Source: Anthopleura xanthogrammica
Lineage: Eukaryota; Cnidaria; Anthozoa; Actiniaria; Actiniidae
DNA length: 64,000 nucleotides
Assembly: GCA_964019055.1 (NCBI GenBank)
Contig: OZ025210.1
Coordinates: forward strand, 12,406,332 to 12,470,331
Direction of reading: 5' to 3'
Shown: piece after piece, positions 33,262-48,200 of the stretch
How positions within the stretch are numbered: position 1 is the first letter of the stretch
Layout of the letters: every line of letters starts with the position of its first letter
The notes under the pieces: generated by a model
Told to the model about the DNA's origin: nothing
The model's database searches: none
The model's input: only the letters and a program-made list of their open reading frames with translations
Program-made: the position numbers and the translations under genes

Positions 33262-36200
33262 GGAAGTTCTTATATAGCGCATTTCACATCGTCTCAATGC
33301 GCTTTACAATTGTGACCAGTGGAGGACTTTACGGGCTGCATATTAAGGCGCTATTAGCAGCAGATGGCAACCGTTATGCAGCAAATTCGAGCATGGTAAC
33401 TTTCAGGTGCAAATCGCCAAGAGTTTCACTAAATCTCAAGTATGTTTAAATTTGTGGCGATAAAATCGCCGTTCAAGTCGCGCGACAAACTTGCTAGGAT
33501 GTGTCTAAATGTGTCTTAAGGATGCCATACTTACCAGTTGGCTGTGTAGACCACGGGCTGTAAAACTTTGTTGCCCTTGCTGATGGAGGCGAGGAAAGTG
33601 TTACGGTACTCGTGGAAATAACAGGCGGTTCGGAAAGTAATGGTTCTTTCCGTGATGGGGAGGAAAAGCTGGAACTTGATTCTATGAGGAGGTATGAAAT
33701 AGTTATTAACATATTCACCAAAAAAATTATAATAGGTCTCTTTAGCTTGGGTGTGATGTTTTTCCGTTTCAGACCTTGTGTCATTCCCTAGAGTATCATT
33801 TCTTTGTTTAATAGCTGTTCTTCGAAGGCACATGAAAATGGATTCAACTCAAACAAAGAATCTTATTCTCAAGAGAATAGCACAGAATAGACCTCTTTAG
33901 CTTGGGCGTAATGTTATCCCCATTTCAGACCACGTGTCATTCCTTAGAGTATCATTTCTTTGTTTAACAGTTGCACATGAGAAGACACTAGAATATGGAT
34001 ACAACTCAAACAAAGACTCTTTCCTACCTTGAAAACCCGAGTTAGTAGACGGAATATCTCCTATAGCTCCAAACGGCCCCGATACCAATGATTCTGAATT
34101 CTGTTGGTGAGGTCTTTTATTGGACCACACGGTACCATAGCTTACGCTGTTCGGTACGGACTCTAAGGGCCGCCCTGGTCCTACTAGGTCCCTTTGTGCT
34201 GTGGTTGTTTCAGCACTTGTGCTTACAGCTACTGTAGAAACTGTAACCTGGAATAGAAAGATCAACAGAATATTCTTATTCTATTAGGAATGAAAACTAT
34301 AACGTGAATATGACATGAAATTGACATGAGATCTGATTAATTTCATTATTTTATGTACTAAATACTTTATACATAAGTGCAGACTTGAGAAAAACATTCC
34401 TAAATTTAGCAATCTTCTCAACTTTATTTCTTTGATATATTGAAAAATATGCTTATTTTATAAATGGCCGGGTCACCCGAAAAATTTGCTCGTAAATGGA
34501 AACCACTGTTGAACATTTTGTAATTCTATTACTAACTAATATTATTTTGTAAAATCTAGTATTTATAAATTCCTTAGAATTTTGTAAATTGTAATCCTCT
34601 GTCTTGCTTTGTTGATTGTGTTATGGATTTAATAAGAAGGGGGAAAAAGATGACATGAAATTTGTTTGGTCGTTTCTAGAAGTATGAGAGGTGCTGAATT
34701 CGAGTCCAATATCAAAATCACGATTAAAGGTACCAAGAACCATTTTTGAATGGTGGTATAGTGCAAGCGTTGCAAACAAAATGACGTAACAAGGCCTAGT
34801 CTCATGGTCATTTTTCAAGGCATATTGCACGATTTCAAAACAAAAATGCACAAAAAATATTTGGAAAGATTTGATGCACTTACCTTTGTCTCGGTGTTGA
34901 TGTAACTAGAACCCACCATCTCAGCCTTCGCACAGCTTGTCGTGTATAACCCACTATTCCTGTTCACAGCTCTCCCTTGTGCCTCGTTATAACTACTCGA
35001 CACCTGCGTATTTCCAGTCGGTCCATTACTCATGGTATACGTACTACTAATGCACGTAGTTACTGCACTAGTCGATATACCCACGCTCTGCGTCACGGGA
35101 GGGCGGTTTGGTTTCCATGCCGACTGAGTTGCCCACGCTGCCGTTGTCTTGGTAACAGCTGCTGACTTTACTTGAGCGCCCTTAACAATGTCAGAGCTCC
35201 CAGATGATAACGACCTAGTGTGTGTCTGTCGTGGTTCTTGACTGGCGACTTCAGAGGTGACTGTCTCGGTCGATGTCTTGTCTTCACTGCCTACAGATTT
35301 GAGAGTCGGTTTAGACGTAGCAGTTGTTGTTGTCATGGTATTGGCTTGCGCAATGGTCGGCCATTCTGAAGAAGCCGAGGCGATGGCTGCGAAGTTTCCT
35401 CTCACGCCTGTTACTCCTGAGGTGTTGCCGTATTCTGAGGAACCATTTGCTGTTGTTGTTATAGAGGAGGGTGTTGCGGCTATGGTTTGCGCGATGGTGC
35501 TCGGTGTGTTTAATGCTTGTGTGACGAGAAACTTTGCACGCTGGACAGATTTTGTTGATCCCTAAAGAAAAAAGAAAAAGAGAAAAAAGAAAAGAAAATC
35601 GAAGTTAACAAATGTGTACTTTTTCAGACGATCCGACAATTTCCGGAATTTTCCACGGATGGTCGAGTCGAACCAAAATAGCGTTTACTACCTCCAAACC
35701 GAAATTTACGGAATTATTTGCTAAATGATAAACAACCCGGACTTTGGGGATAAGATTCTAGAGGGGGTTAGAGATCGTTTCCATAATAGTTACCTTGATT
35801 GTAATGACCCGGTCTGTAGGTGCCTTGGGTTCTGGTTTACCGATTGTTATCTGTGCGCCCGATTCTTCCTGTGAACAAGATAAAAACACAACGTTTATCA
35901 ACACTTTAAGTCATGTTTTTAAAATATCCAGGCAACATGGCGTTCCGTGTTAAAAGTCCATGGAATATTTTCGACCGTAACCACTTTGGAGAGCGTTTTC
36001 GGAAAAGGCTTTACGAATGTGAACATAAGATTTGAGATGTGGTAAAGCACTTTACAATCTATGACAAGACTGCGTGACCCAACTCAACAATTGCGTGACA
36101 AAGCTTAAATTGCGCAATCTGCGTCTAAGCCATGCATGTCTTAGTATTTGTCGTGACAGAGGCATAACGTACCGTTATGGAGTTGATCTTGGTTCCTCCT

Positions 36201-39200
36201 CTTCCTATCACCCGTCCACACAGAGCGTTAGGAGCCGTTAACTGTACTACCATTGTCCTACACACAGTGATATTTATATATTAGTGGACTGGCCAGTGCA
36301 AGGTTAGTTTTATTTGATAACCTCAATCGGGGGGGGGGGGGGGGGGTACTCCCTATAATGGACTATACGGGGATGCTCCGTCTGAAAGGGGTAAGGGGTA
36401 ACCCCTTTCGGGCAGAGCATTCCATTTTAGGGAGTGCTCCCCACCCCCGGGAACCTCCATTACTAATAAAAGCAAGTCTCAAATGAGATCATGATGATAA
36501 GCCCTCAAGACAAGGTTGATGATGGTGATAACAATGATGATGGTAATGATTAAAATAAAAAAGATTATGATACAAGGTAGGGAGATGATTACAATAATAC
36601 ATGAAGATAAAGCCCATGAACTTACTTTGAATTAGTCGATCTCGTCACTTCTTTCCAACTATCTTCCTTTAATGACTGTTGCACTAGTTTAGACCTTGGC
36701 GAATGCACTGAAATATAACACAATTCCCATGAGGAACAAAACTATCAGCATTAACATGCCAACCATTTCCACAAAAGCTCTTCACAAGTTGCCTTGTTTT
36801 ACCAGCCAAGCAAGACCTAAGAGGTCCTTAACTCAAAGATTTCACTTACATGGTTTTTGTTCTCTGTCGTTATCATTCTGCGTAACCTTAGCAACCGTCG
36901 ATGACTGCCCAGTAGTCGTACTCCCCCTAGATACAGTCTTCTGTTTGCCGTGCTCCCCTGGGGATCCCCCCTCACTTCCATCGCTAGAATCTTTAGACCT
37001 CCTCTTCAAACTCCTATCACATTCTGAACCTCGATCTGCTTCGGGCGATGACTTTGGCGACGCATGCGCTCTGCTCCTCTCCTTCGGCGATACAGGGTGA
37101 CCAGTACTAGAATTTACAGTACTCGAAGAATCAAGCTTCTCGTTCTCAGAGATTTTATTGGGTGATGGACTCGATGCAGCTAAACTACTCGAGTTCTTGG
37201 TAGAGTTTACGTTCGTGTTTTGTTTATGAGAAGAATCCCGCTTCTGTTTCGAGTCCATGTTAATCGAGCTTATCGTAATCCCGTGATTCAAATTTCTTTT
37301 CGTTTCACCCTCTCTTTCTTCTTTATGTCTGTTTTCTTTATTATTCTGTCCATTTGATTTCTTTTTTTCTTCTTTCGTCGTATTCACCTCCTCGGATTTC
37401 TTTTTCGTGTTCTTAACCTTCGGCGGGTTTTCGGCGGATTTCTTGTCTTCGTAATCGTTCGGCGAGTCTTGATTCTGATGATGTTGTCTATCATTCGACC
37501 CCACAACGTTCTTCGATACTTCATCTTCTATATTCAACTTTCCTCTTCCTCTCGACGAATCCACAATATCTCTCGAATCCTGTCTGTTATTTTGCTTCGG
37601 GTTGCTTTCTTTTCTATTCTTGTTCTTTTGAGAAATGTTTACAGCTTCGTCGTTTTCTTCTCTCTGTTGTTCTAGTGTATTTTGCTTGACGCAGTCATCG
37701 TCTTCGTTGTCGCTGGAGTCACCTTCAGATTCAGGTGGTTCTGCTTCCTCCTGAGGTCTGTTTTCAAGCGGGGTTTCTTCTTTAGTCTCTTTCGCTTGTT
37801 CGCTTTCTTTAGCAGCTTTTCGTCTGCGTCGTTTGTCTCTTCTCTTCGCTGCTGCTTTCTTTTTGCGGTTGTTTTCTCTTTCCTTCTCATTTTCAAGCTC
37901 CTGTAATAAGAACCGAAAATAAATGATCATTATTCGTTTTTCCCCAGACGTTTTCTCCGCCGTCACAATGTGTGCTCTTTTTCAAATATTTAAGCGAAGA
38001 GCGCGCGCATTTGAGAGCTGTACAACACTGGAAAAGGTAGCGTTTCTATATATTATGGTGTATTAAAAAATACTTAAGATAGTACGCGCGCTCTCATTGG
38101 TCGAGAGCTGTGTTTTCATCACGCTATGAAGGCACGGAAATGACGTAACAAGCATTTTTTAAGTATTTTTTAAAAGAAATAAAACATTTTCTCCGATGCC
38201 TTCATAGCCTGGTGAAAACCTCGGCTACGCGTTTGGGAGAATTCGAGAGCAGATCAGTGAAAACCCGAGACGAAGTTTTCACCAGGCTATGAAGGCACGG
38301 AGAAAATGTTTTATTTCTTAAATAGTATACAAGCTAGCTGTGAAACAAGAGAGAATATTTTGGTACTGTGATGATACAAACACGTATGGGACTTCTCTAA
38401 GCACGACTGATGGCAGAGCGCCCCTGAACTGTACTACATAGAGGATATTACATGGGCGCGCGGAGATACGAATTTTATCTTCGAGTGTTGAAGTGATCTC
38501 TCACAAGTGAGCACCGCGAATGAGTTAGAGATTTTTAACACGCGAAGATAAAATTCGTATCTCCAAGCGCCCATGTACTATTCTGTTTATTATATAATTA
38601 TCAATGAAAAAGAAAAGAAAGATTTTCGAGCTTCTTTCTGCTATAAGAAGTATGTTACCATAGTGATGATATTTTCACATGTGAAAATATCATTTTTTTG
38701 AAATAAAGAAATATAGGTTTTTCATTGATAATCATATAATAAAAAGAGGTATGAGCCGTAGAGCTTAAGAGAGGGAAGAGCGTGCCTGTACTGTGATATA
38801 AGCCAATGTATTACATTGAGGAACAAACTAACCTTGAGAAGCAATTCCGTGTTACGCTGAACTTTTTGCTCTTTCGCTTTCTTACACTGAAAAAATAAAA
38901 GGAAATAACAATGAAATTCAAATATTATGCTCTTGGAATTCGTACAATACCGCCGTGTTCCCTGATAACAGGCTTATTTACTCATGGCATGGTTAACTAC
39001 TGTATGTTCAGGGTGAGCCTCATATTCTCAAATACCAACGGTAAAGTAAAAATAGCACAACTAGTTCAATCATACAAGCACTATGAAATTCTACAGACAT
39101 TCCAGGGCTCGAAATAGAAAAGATAAATGCCCAGACAGTTTCTTATTTTCGGCAGGATAAATAATTTTGGAGTGAAATTCCCCTGCCATTTTATTTTCCA

Positions 39201-42200
39201 TTTGGCAGTTCAAAATTGTTTTAGCTTTACAGTAGTAAAACTTGACCTGCATTTTGGCCATTGGCAGGCCCCTATTTCGAGCCCTGACCTTCACTGGAAC
39301 ATGTGAATATCGTTAACAAAATCAAGGATAACCCTTAGCAACAGAGAACTTAATTGAACCTGCAGTATTATATAAATTTTGAATTTTAGGTGTTGGGTTT
39401 CCTGTGTTATGACGTCATACCTTGAGAATCAGATCGTAGCACTTTGTCCTTCCCAGCATCAGTTCGTCATATCTATCTTTGTCTTCGATTGGTGCCACAA
39501 GGCATTTTTGACACTGTTCTTCTGATGGGAGGTGATCGACTACGTTAAGAAGCCATTCTAGTGCATCCACGTGACCATTCTTCATTGCTGACACCAGAGG
39601 CGAGTTGTTACGATAATCTGGGGCCTGGGGACATGAAAAGGAATAAATGACTGAATCACAGGTTATCCGTTAATCCGTTATCCCATGCGTGCACGCGGAT
39701 GATATCAGGATACCGGACCGAGGGCAGAGATAGGGAATAGCTGGGTTTCACTTAACGTCATTTCCTGTCTCGTGTGGAATGTTCATCAGCTGAAGCACAA
39801 GTTTTCAATAGAATTCTTTCTGGTTGACAGCACGTGATGGTCAGTGTTTGACCACCATTTGGAGCAGATAATGAGATTCAAAGACTTTTATCAGCTGATT
39901 GAAACCCAGTTATAGCACCCTCTCCAACAGCCAATCAGAATGCACGATTTTTAGGATACCGAAACAGAAAAAAAAGTTGAAGAACAATATTGTGGTTATA
40001 TTAGCTATATACAGTACCTCGATGTCTGCTCCCCTGACATGCAATGCAATAGCGATAGCCAGATGTCCTTCCTTGCACGACAAGTGGAATGGTGTACAGC
40101 CTTTCTTGGTGTGACATTCTATATTGGCACTCCTGGAAAATATTTAACACTCATTTAATAATTTCATACGACTCCAGTGATGTATGGAATGCACTGAAAT
40201 AACACACTGTAAACTAATATACCTATTCCCATAACACGACGTAAAATAAAAGTTATAATTTCCTTTATTTTCATTTTCAATTGTATTAACTAATGTATCT
40301 TCTCAGTTAAAGAAAGAAATTACCTTCTTAGCAACAGTGATACCAGTTCAGCGTGACCCTTCTCACAAGCCAAGGTTAAAGGATTTTCTCTGAAACAAAA
40401 ATTATATTCAAGATAATTTCAATGACAAAAAATAGTCAAAAAAAATTCCTTAGTGTTGCAGGAAGTCGAAAAATATGCTGTAATCCAATACATGCGATGT
40501 TTCTTCTAAGACCTGTAGTATTTGAAGGTTATTAAAACAATTTCCGTGTCCATACCTGCTGTTGGGGAAGGTTGCGTTGACACTTGCACCGTAATCCAAC
40601 AAGAGCTTTACAACTTCTACATGGTTTTCTCTACAGGCCTAGAGAAAGAACAACAAAAAATAAGAAACAATTATTGAATGACTTTTCGATTATATGTCGT
40701 TTAGAAAAACCAACAACGTTTTTGTAACAGTTCCTTTCACAGTTCCTTTCACAGTTCCTTTCACAGTTCCTTTCACAGTTCCTTTCACAGTTCCTTTCAC
40801 AGTTCCTTTCACAGTTCCTTTCACAATTCCTTTCACAGTTCCTTTCACAGTTCCTTTCACAGTTCCTTTCACAGTTCTCTGCACCATCTTGAAAGATATC
40901 GGTGCCTTTGCAACGAAGCGAGACATGACGTGACCTTGCAATGATAGAGATCTTTTTAAACACCTTGGACAATTATTCACATTTCTTTATCACTGCAAGG
41001 CTGCTTCATGCCTCGCTTCGACTCAAAGGCACAGCTACCTTTAAAGATGGTGCAGGGAACTGTGAAGGGGACTATTATTAGGAATAAACAAATATAGAAA
41101 ATCCTTTAAAAAATCACAGTTCATTAGGTTGGACTTGGACGAAACATTAGGGAACTTAAGCAACTCGAAATCTAGAACGGGAACGTCAGTATCTGAACAA
41201 GAAAAGACGATATCGTTCTCGCCAGAATGCGATATTCTGCAATTGCACGTCGTTCACGTCTTGAGATCAAGAAGTAACACCTATTTCCAGATCTTCCTCT
41301 ATCATTAGATCACAGTTCTGAAACCTCAGGTCTCACGTCCCCGTCCTAGATTTCGAGTTGCTTAAGGTCCCTATTTGCTTACCTGGAAGAGAGGTGTTAT
41401 GCCAGTCTTGGTTCTACAGTCTCTGTTTGCAGTGTTTTCAAGTAACAATTCTGCTACATCTCTGTGACCTGTAAAATTACTATCATTAGTATCACAGGGA
41501 AAAACTAGAATTAATAACAGACCTCTTAAGCTTGGGTGTAATGTTTCCCATTTCAGACCACATGTCATTCTCTTGAGAATAAGATCCTTTGTTTGAGTTG
41601 TATACATATTCATGTGTCTTCTCATGCACAACCATTAAACAAAGAAATGATACTCTAGGGAATTACACATGGTCTTGAGAAAAAGATCCTTTGTTTGAGT
41701 TGTATCCGTATTACACATGGTGTGAAATGGGAAAACATTACACCTAAGACAACTGTTATCATTGCTATATGCTGATTGAGACAGCATTTATGATATTGTC
41801 AATCAAATACATCATTAGAGTATGGTCGCCATGTACCTATATGTACTCTAACAATTTATTTGATTGATGGCAGCCTATTGCTAATTAACTCAGTGTTTGA
41901 ATCAGCACATAGCAATGAAAACAGTGGTAAAAGAGAGAGAGAGGGAGAGAAATAAGGAAAGAAATGAAAGGAATAAATGGATGAATAAAAAATGAAAAAA
42001 ATGAACAAACAAACAAACAAACAAATGAGTGCAAAAATGAATGGATGGATCAAATAAATGGTGTTTTAGCAGTTGTTATTACTTTTTGAGGATGGAAGGA
42101 TAATCAAGAAGCTTAAGAAAAACAGAAAACCCAGGACAAAAATCCTAAAGGAGAGAACCAACAAGAGACTCTAGTGTACTCACAAAAAATATTAAGTTCA

Positions 42201-45200
42201 AGAATCAACCCTGAGTCAGAGAGATGAGTGTTCTCATTGCTATATCACCCTCAGATTGTTATTAGTGAAACTATAAGTTACCTTTCCAACATGCCATGAA
42301 AAGTGGGCTTTGACCATAGTTGTCTGGGAGTTCTACATCTGCAGAGTGCTCAAGAAGAAGCTTAGCAACAGCAACATGCCCTTCCCTAAAGAAAATAATG
42401 AACAAAAAACACATTTTCAATCACTCATAATAAGAATTGAAATACCTTAATAATAATAATAATGATATTTAATCACTTATACTGTGTGATATTCATAAAA
42501 ATGATCAATCGCACATAACATATGCTAAATGTAATATCGACTTATATAAATATTATATAGGTTAAAATACAGAAAAATAAAAACTCATAAAAAAATCTAA
42601 TGATAGAAGAAGATTCTAGAAAATGATAATAATATCAACGATAATAATAACTAATAATTAATCAGAAAGTGACTAAAGATAAGCCAACCTAAAAAGATAT
42701 GTCTTTAACTGACGTTTAAATATAGTGATTGTTGTAATTTGACGCAAATCTTCCTCTGAGCCCTCCCCACTTCTTGGAAATTCCAATCCCCTTCCATGGG
42801 GGAGGTACATATGTATGGATGTTATGAATATTTTTGTTTTAAATTACCTTGTAGCCTCCATGAGAGGAGTACAGCCAGTCTTTGTCTGGTGATCAACCTT
42901 TGAGTTGTGTTTCAGAAGCAGTTCCACAACACCAACATGGCCTGCGTAAAAAATTGTACGTTGTAGGGAAGTTTAATCTTAGCAACGATAGGTCACATGA
43001 CCAAAGCCCTTTACAGTAAATTGAATCAGTTGAATCAATATAATTATAGATTAGGTGTATTGGTTTAGCAAAGAGCCGATCTTCAAACTGACCTTTCCAG
43101 CAGGCCAGCGTTAGAGGTGTGTCATCATTGCTTCCTGAAGGCTTGTTGATTTCTGCTCCACGTGCAAGAAGAAGCTGAGTAGTTTCTACATGACCCTCCC
43201 TGAGAATGAAAGATTAATAAAACAGATATACCGTAAGTGTATAGATGGCCAACGAAATCCTAGTTTGGAAATGAGACATCAAACTTTGCAGGTCACACTT
43301 CAACGAGAATGAAATTAATACTATTAGACCAGTAAAAACATTCGACTCACCTGGCTGCTAGCATCAGTGGAGTACATCCTGCTTTATTGCGGTGTTCTAT
43401 ATTAGATTTATGATCCAGTAACAGTTCTACCACCTTGGTATGTCCCTTCCAGCATGCTAGTGTTAAGGGAATGTTGTTTTCACTACCTGATGGCTTGTTG
43501 ACTTCAGCTCGGCTGTCTAGGATAAGCTTTGCCACACTATAATGACCCTCTCTGGAAAAAAAAAGACAAAAATAAGAAGTGGAAAAATGACACTGGATAT
43601 AAGAATGAAAAAAAGTGCAATGGGATAAAAAATTGAAATGAGAGGAAAAATAAAATAGGGTCGAAGAAATGAAATAAGTGGAAAACTGAAATATAATAGA
43701 AAATGAAATAAAACTAATTACACAGAAATATGAAATGAGTGCAAAATTAAATAGGACAAAAAAACCACCATCAAGCTTAAAGCTAGTCCACAACTTCATG
43801 ACTAGCTAGTAAAGATTGCCTCTGGGCTAGTACTGTAAAACTTGAGAAACACTAGCCAATTGCCCTATTTCATTATGCATCACAGCTTTTTAGGAGGGGT
43901 AGAGAATCCTCTAGAACAATAGAAATTTGAGCAAAATTTCCTCTGCTAAGGAACATTTATTCTCAACTAGTCTGGTTTCCAAATAAAAGGTGTTTTGTAG
44001 TTTAATAAATAATATTTATTGCATTGGATGGCTGTTAACGCTTTTCTTCGTTCTATAAAGCGCATTATCTATTAATTTTCTTTTTGTTGTTGCGGCTTTA
44101 TCACCCTCTCATGACCATGATCCTTAACGTTTAAAGATTGTTTTGTTTCTCAAAATATTCATAATTTATTAAAATAACTCAATCAGCTATTCAGTTTTCA
44201 GAAAGACAAAGTTTTGTCTTATAAAAGCATAATTGTTTCTAAAATTTCTTTGAAATTTAAAATTCAAAATTAAATTGAAATTTAAAATTTTTTTCAAGGT
44301 AATTGTTGGATAACATTTTTGCCCAGAATTATTCATCTCCTTATTTAAGTACAAGAGACTTCCTAGATTATAATAATATCCTCATGATTTTTTAAAAAAT
44401 TTATTGGATTCTTCTCAAAAATATATTGAATGTGAGGCTAACATGGAAATACAACAACAACAAAAAAATGACAAAAAAATTCCATCGAGAAAAAGACAGT
44501 GTGATTTCTTTTGTGTTTTGATGATAGCCTTGCATCCAAGATAATTTTGAGAGGGGTTAATTTTTATGCATATCCTCTCATCGATGAGCAAGCAATGCAA
44601 GTTCACTCTCAAAGCAAGATCAAACATGAAAACACTTGAAAGACTGTCTTAAATTTCTAGTAAATTGAGGAACCATTTCTGATATCTCAACCAAGGAAAC
44701 CAAGTACTACAAGCCACAATAAGGTTTAATATTTTTTCTGTTTTTTGGTATTATTCCATGTTACCATGGAAACCACACAATCAGACATCAACAACCTTAC
44801 AGTTTTTCTAAGTTTAGCTTTTCATTAACTTTAATTAGGAAAACAGGAAGACAAACAAAAGCTATTAATTCAGACTGGGATTACTGAGGATTTCATTTAC
44901 ATATTTTTCATAATTTGGTAGAATTTTTAAATTGTTCGTTCAAGCATCCATAAAAAAAATTTCATTAAAAAAAGAAAAAAACCAGAATTCACAAGTAAAA
45001 AGTATTTGTGATATTTTCAATAGTTGAATTCATTCAATTCATTAGTTAGTTTGCTAATTCACATCTAGGGGAAAAAAACTAAAAAAAATTAGAAAAATTA
45101 TGCCAATTTGCAATAAGCTAAATAAATACAGAAAAAACTGAAACATTTACCTTTATAATTGTTCATTTATTCATTTATAATTATAAATTCAAATGAAAAA

Positions 45201-48200
45201 TTTTCAAAGAAATACATATTATTCTCAAGAACGAATTGAAGTTTCGACAAAGATAAGTTATTTTTGAAATATTTTGTCAGCTTTATTTGATTTTTAGACA
45301 AAAAACATTGCTTTTAAAAAGAACATGTTTTAACAAGCTGTTACAAGTAAAATATAATTTCATGTTGCCATAGAAATAGTTCACTAGGAATCTTAAAAAT
45401 GGAGAATAGAGAGATAACTTCTATTATCCTAGACTAGGGGTGGTCTAAAGAGAGAAGGTTACCCTGTGGTGTAGAATAAGATTAGTGTCAAATTGATACT
45501 CCAATCACGATCTTTAAACTCTCACTCATTCAGCCACATTCAAAGAATTCATTATGAAAACTAAAAATGGAAACAGCCTCTGGACTGATCTAAGTCAGGA
45601 CATGGCTAACTTACAGATAGTACCCTGAAAAAAACTCTGGGCTGATCTAAGTCAGGGCATGGCTAACTCACAGATAGTACCCTGAAACAACCTCTGGGCT
45701 GATCTAAGTCAGGGCATGGCTAACTCACAGATTTAACCCTGAAACAACCTCTGGGCTGATCTAAGTCAGGGCATGGCTAACTTACAGATAGTACCCTGAA
45801 AAAAACTCTGGGCTGATCTAAGTCAGGGCATGGCTAACTTACAGATAGTACCCTGAAACAACCTCTGGGCTGATCTAAGTCAGGGCATGGCTAACTCACA
45901 GATAGTACCCTGAAACAACCTCTGGGCTGATCTAAGTCAGGGCATGGCTAACTCACAGATTTAACCCTGAAACAACCTCTGGGCTGATCTAAGTCAGGGC
46001 ATGGCTAACTTACAGATAGTACCCTGAAAAAAACTCTGGGCTGATCTAAGTCAGGGCATGGCTAACTTACAGATAGTACCCTGAAAAAAGCTCTGGGCTG
46101 ATCTAAATCAGGGCATGGCTAACTCACAGATAGTACCCTGAAACAACCTCTGGGCTGATCTAAGTCAGGGCATGGCTAACTCACAGATTTAACCCTGAAA
46201 CAACCTCTGGGCTGATCTAATCAGGGCATGGCTAACTCACAGATTTAACCCTGAAACAACCTCTGGGCTGATCTAAGTCAGGGCACGGCTAACTCACAGA
46301 TTGAACCCTGAAACAACCTCTGGGCTGATCTAAGTCAGGGCATGGCTAACTCACAGATCGAACCCTGAAACAACCTCTGGGCTGATCAAAGTCAGGGCAT
46401 GGCTAACTAACAGATCGAACCCTGAAACAACCTCTGGGCTGATCTAAGTCAAGGCAGAGCTAAATCACAGATCAAACTCTGAAACAACCTCTGGACTGAT
46501 CTAAATGAGGGCACAGCTGACTCTCAGATCGAACCCTGAAACAACCTATGGGCTGATCTAAGCCAGGGCACAGCTAAATCACAGATTGCACCCTGAAACA
46601 ACCTCTGGACTGATCTAAATGAGGGCACAGCTGACTCTCAGATCGAACCCTGAAACAACCTATGGGCTGATATAAGTCAGGGCATGGCTAACTTACAGAT
46701 CGAACCCTGAAACAACCTATGGGCTGATCTAAGTCAGGGCACAGCTAAATCACAGATTCAAAATGTTTTTTGAACAGGGAGTTGTATAATAGCAATGAAA
46801 GCAAAAGTAATGCTTAACTCTAGTTTATAGCCATCACTCTCACTGTCATCCAGCTAATCAAAATTTTCATGGGGGAGGAGGGCCCTGAGCTGTGTAACTG
46901 TATCAACCTTGAATGTGAAAGTTTTTATTCACTCCAAACTTCGTTTTCCATATCATATCAGAAAGCTAGGAGCAAGTCTACTAGTGAGTGAGCAATATGA
47001 TACGGAAAACTGGTAAAAAAAACGATATCCATAATATATGTAATATTATATTTAAAATATTTCTTACTGCCGTTTTCATAAACATGTGATCTTAATAGCT
47101 GCGAGCTGCATGCTGAAATTTGGTTATTGCTTCCGTCAATCAAGAATAATCAGTCAGTATCTTTTATATTTTGACTAGCGGCAGTGAAAATACAAATTTC
47201 AATGGGCAACTCGCAACTACAGAGCTCACATGTTTATCAAAATAGCAGTGAAATAATTTTTATGTATAGACCTCTTGCAGACATTCACAGAGTCGCTCAA
47301 TTCAGAGGACAAAACAATGAATTTCAATTCTCATGAGAATAAAATTCTATTACATTTATTTTGTCCTTTGAAAGAAGCTGCATTGGTAATATCCTGAAAG
47401 GAGTATATTAATAATCATAAAATTATGAAACCTTTTTTGAAAAGTTTTGTCCTGGAAGACAATACAATACAGATAGGTGTAGGAGCTATTGACTAGGAGT
47501 GTTGAGGTTAATAATGACATTTATAATAAACACCTTATAGAGAATTTTTTTTTTCAGTAGAGTAAAATATTAGTACCTTTTAGAGTCAATAAAAATGTAT
47601 TCAATATAGATGGCAGTTGTTTATAAATTTATAAAATTAAATTATCTCAGCATTCGTAAAATTAATTTATTTTTTTTACCCCAAAAAATAATGCACGGTG
47701 TATAAAATTTACCTATAGTTTTTATTGGAAATGGTAGCTCTATTAGTAATACATATTTCCATCTCAAGGATTTGTACAATTTACAAAAAAAAATGAAAAT
47801 TCTTTAAGATAAAATTCATTTTCTTTTTTAAAATCAAGACCCTAATTTTTTGACTTATTGCTCCTAAAAGTAATATAATATCGTGAAAATCAAAGTCTCT
47901 AAGATAAATCAAGAATTATAAAAATTAGAATTTTTTTCATTTCAGGAAGTAAAGTTAAATATTTAGGTAGTAAAAAAGTTACAATATCATCTATTTTTGT
48001 TCAAGACATTTACATTTTTCATACAATTTTTAAGGGCTTGAAGTGGACATATTTCAATTCATCTATAAATGTGAAACAAATTACTATCTATGACACTATC
48101 TCTTCAGCTTTTTGTGTAAAAATCTAGTGAATATATGAAAAGATTGAGGAGAGATAAATTTAGTTAAATTTTTGGCGAATCTATTTTAATCAAAAATCTT

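Noticed and set aside
40631..40980. ORFs of NCERNCER and FTVPFTVP
   Set aside because: Translations of the 12-bp minisatellite beside a fold-back element.
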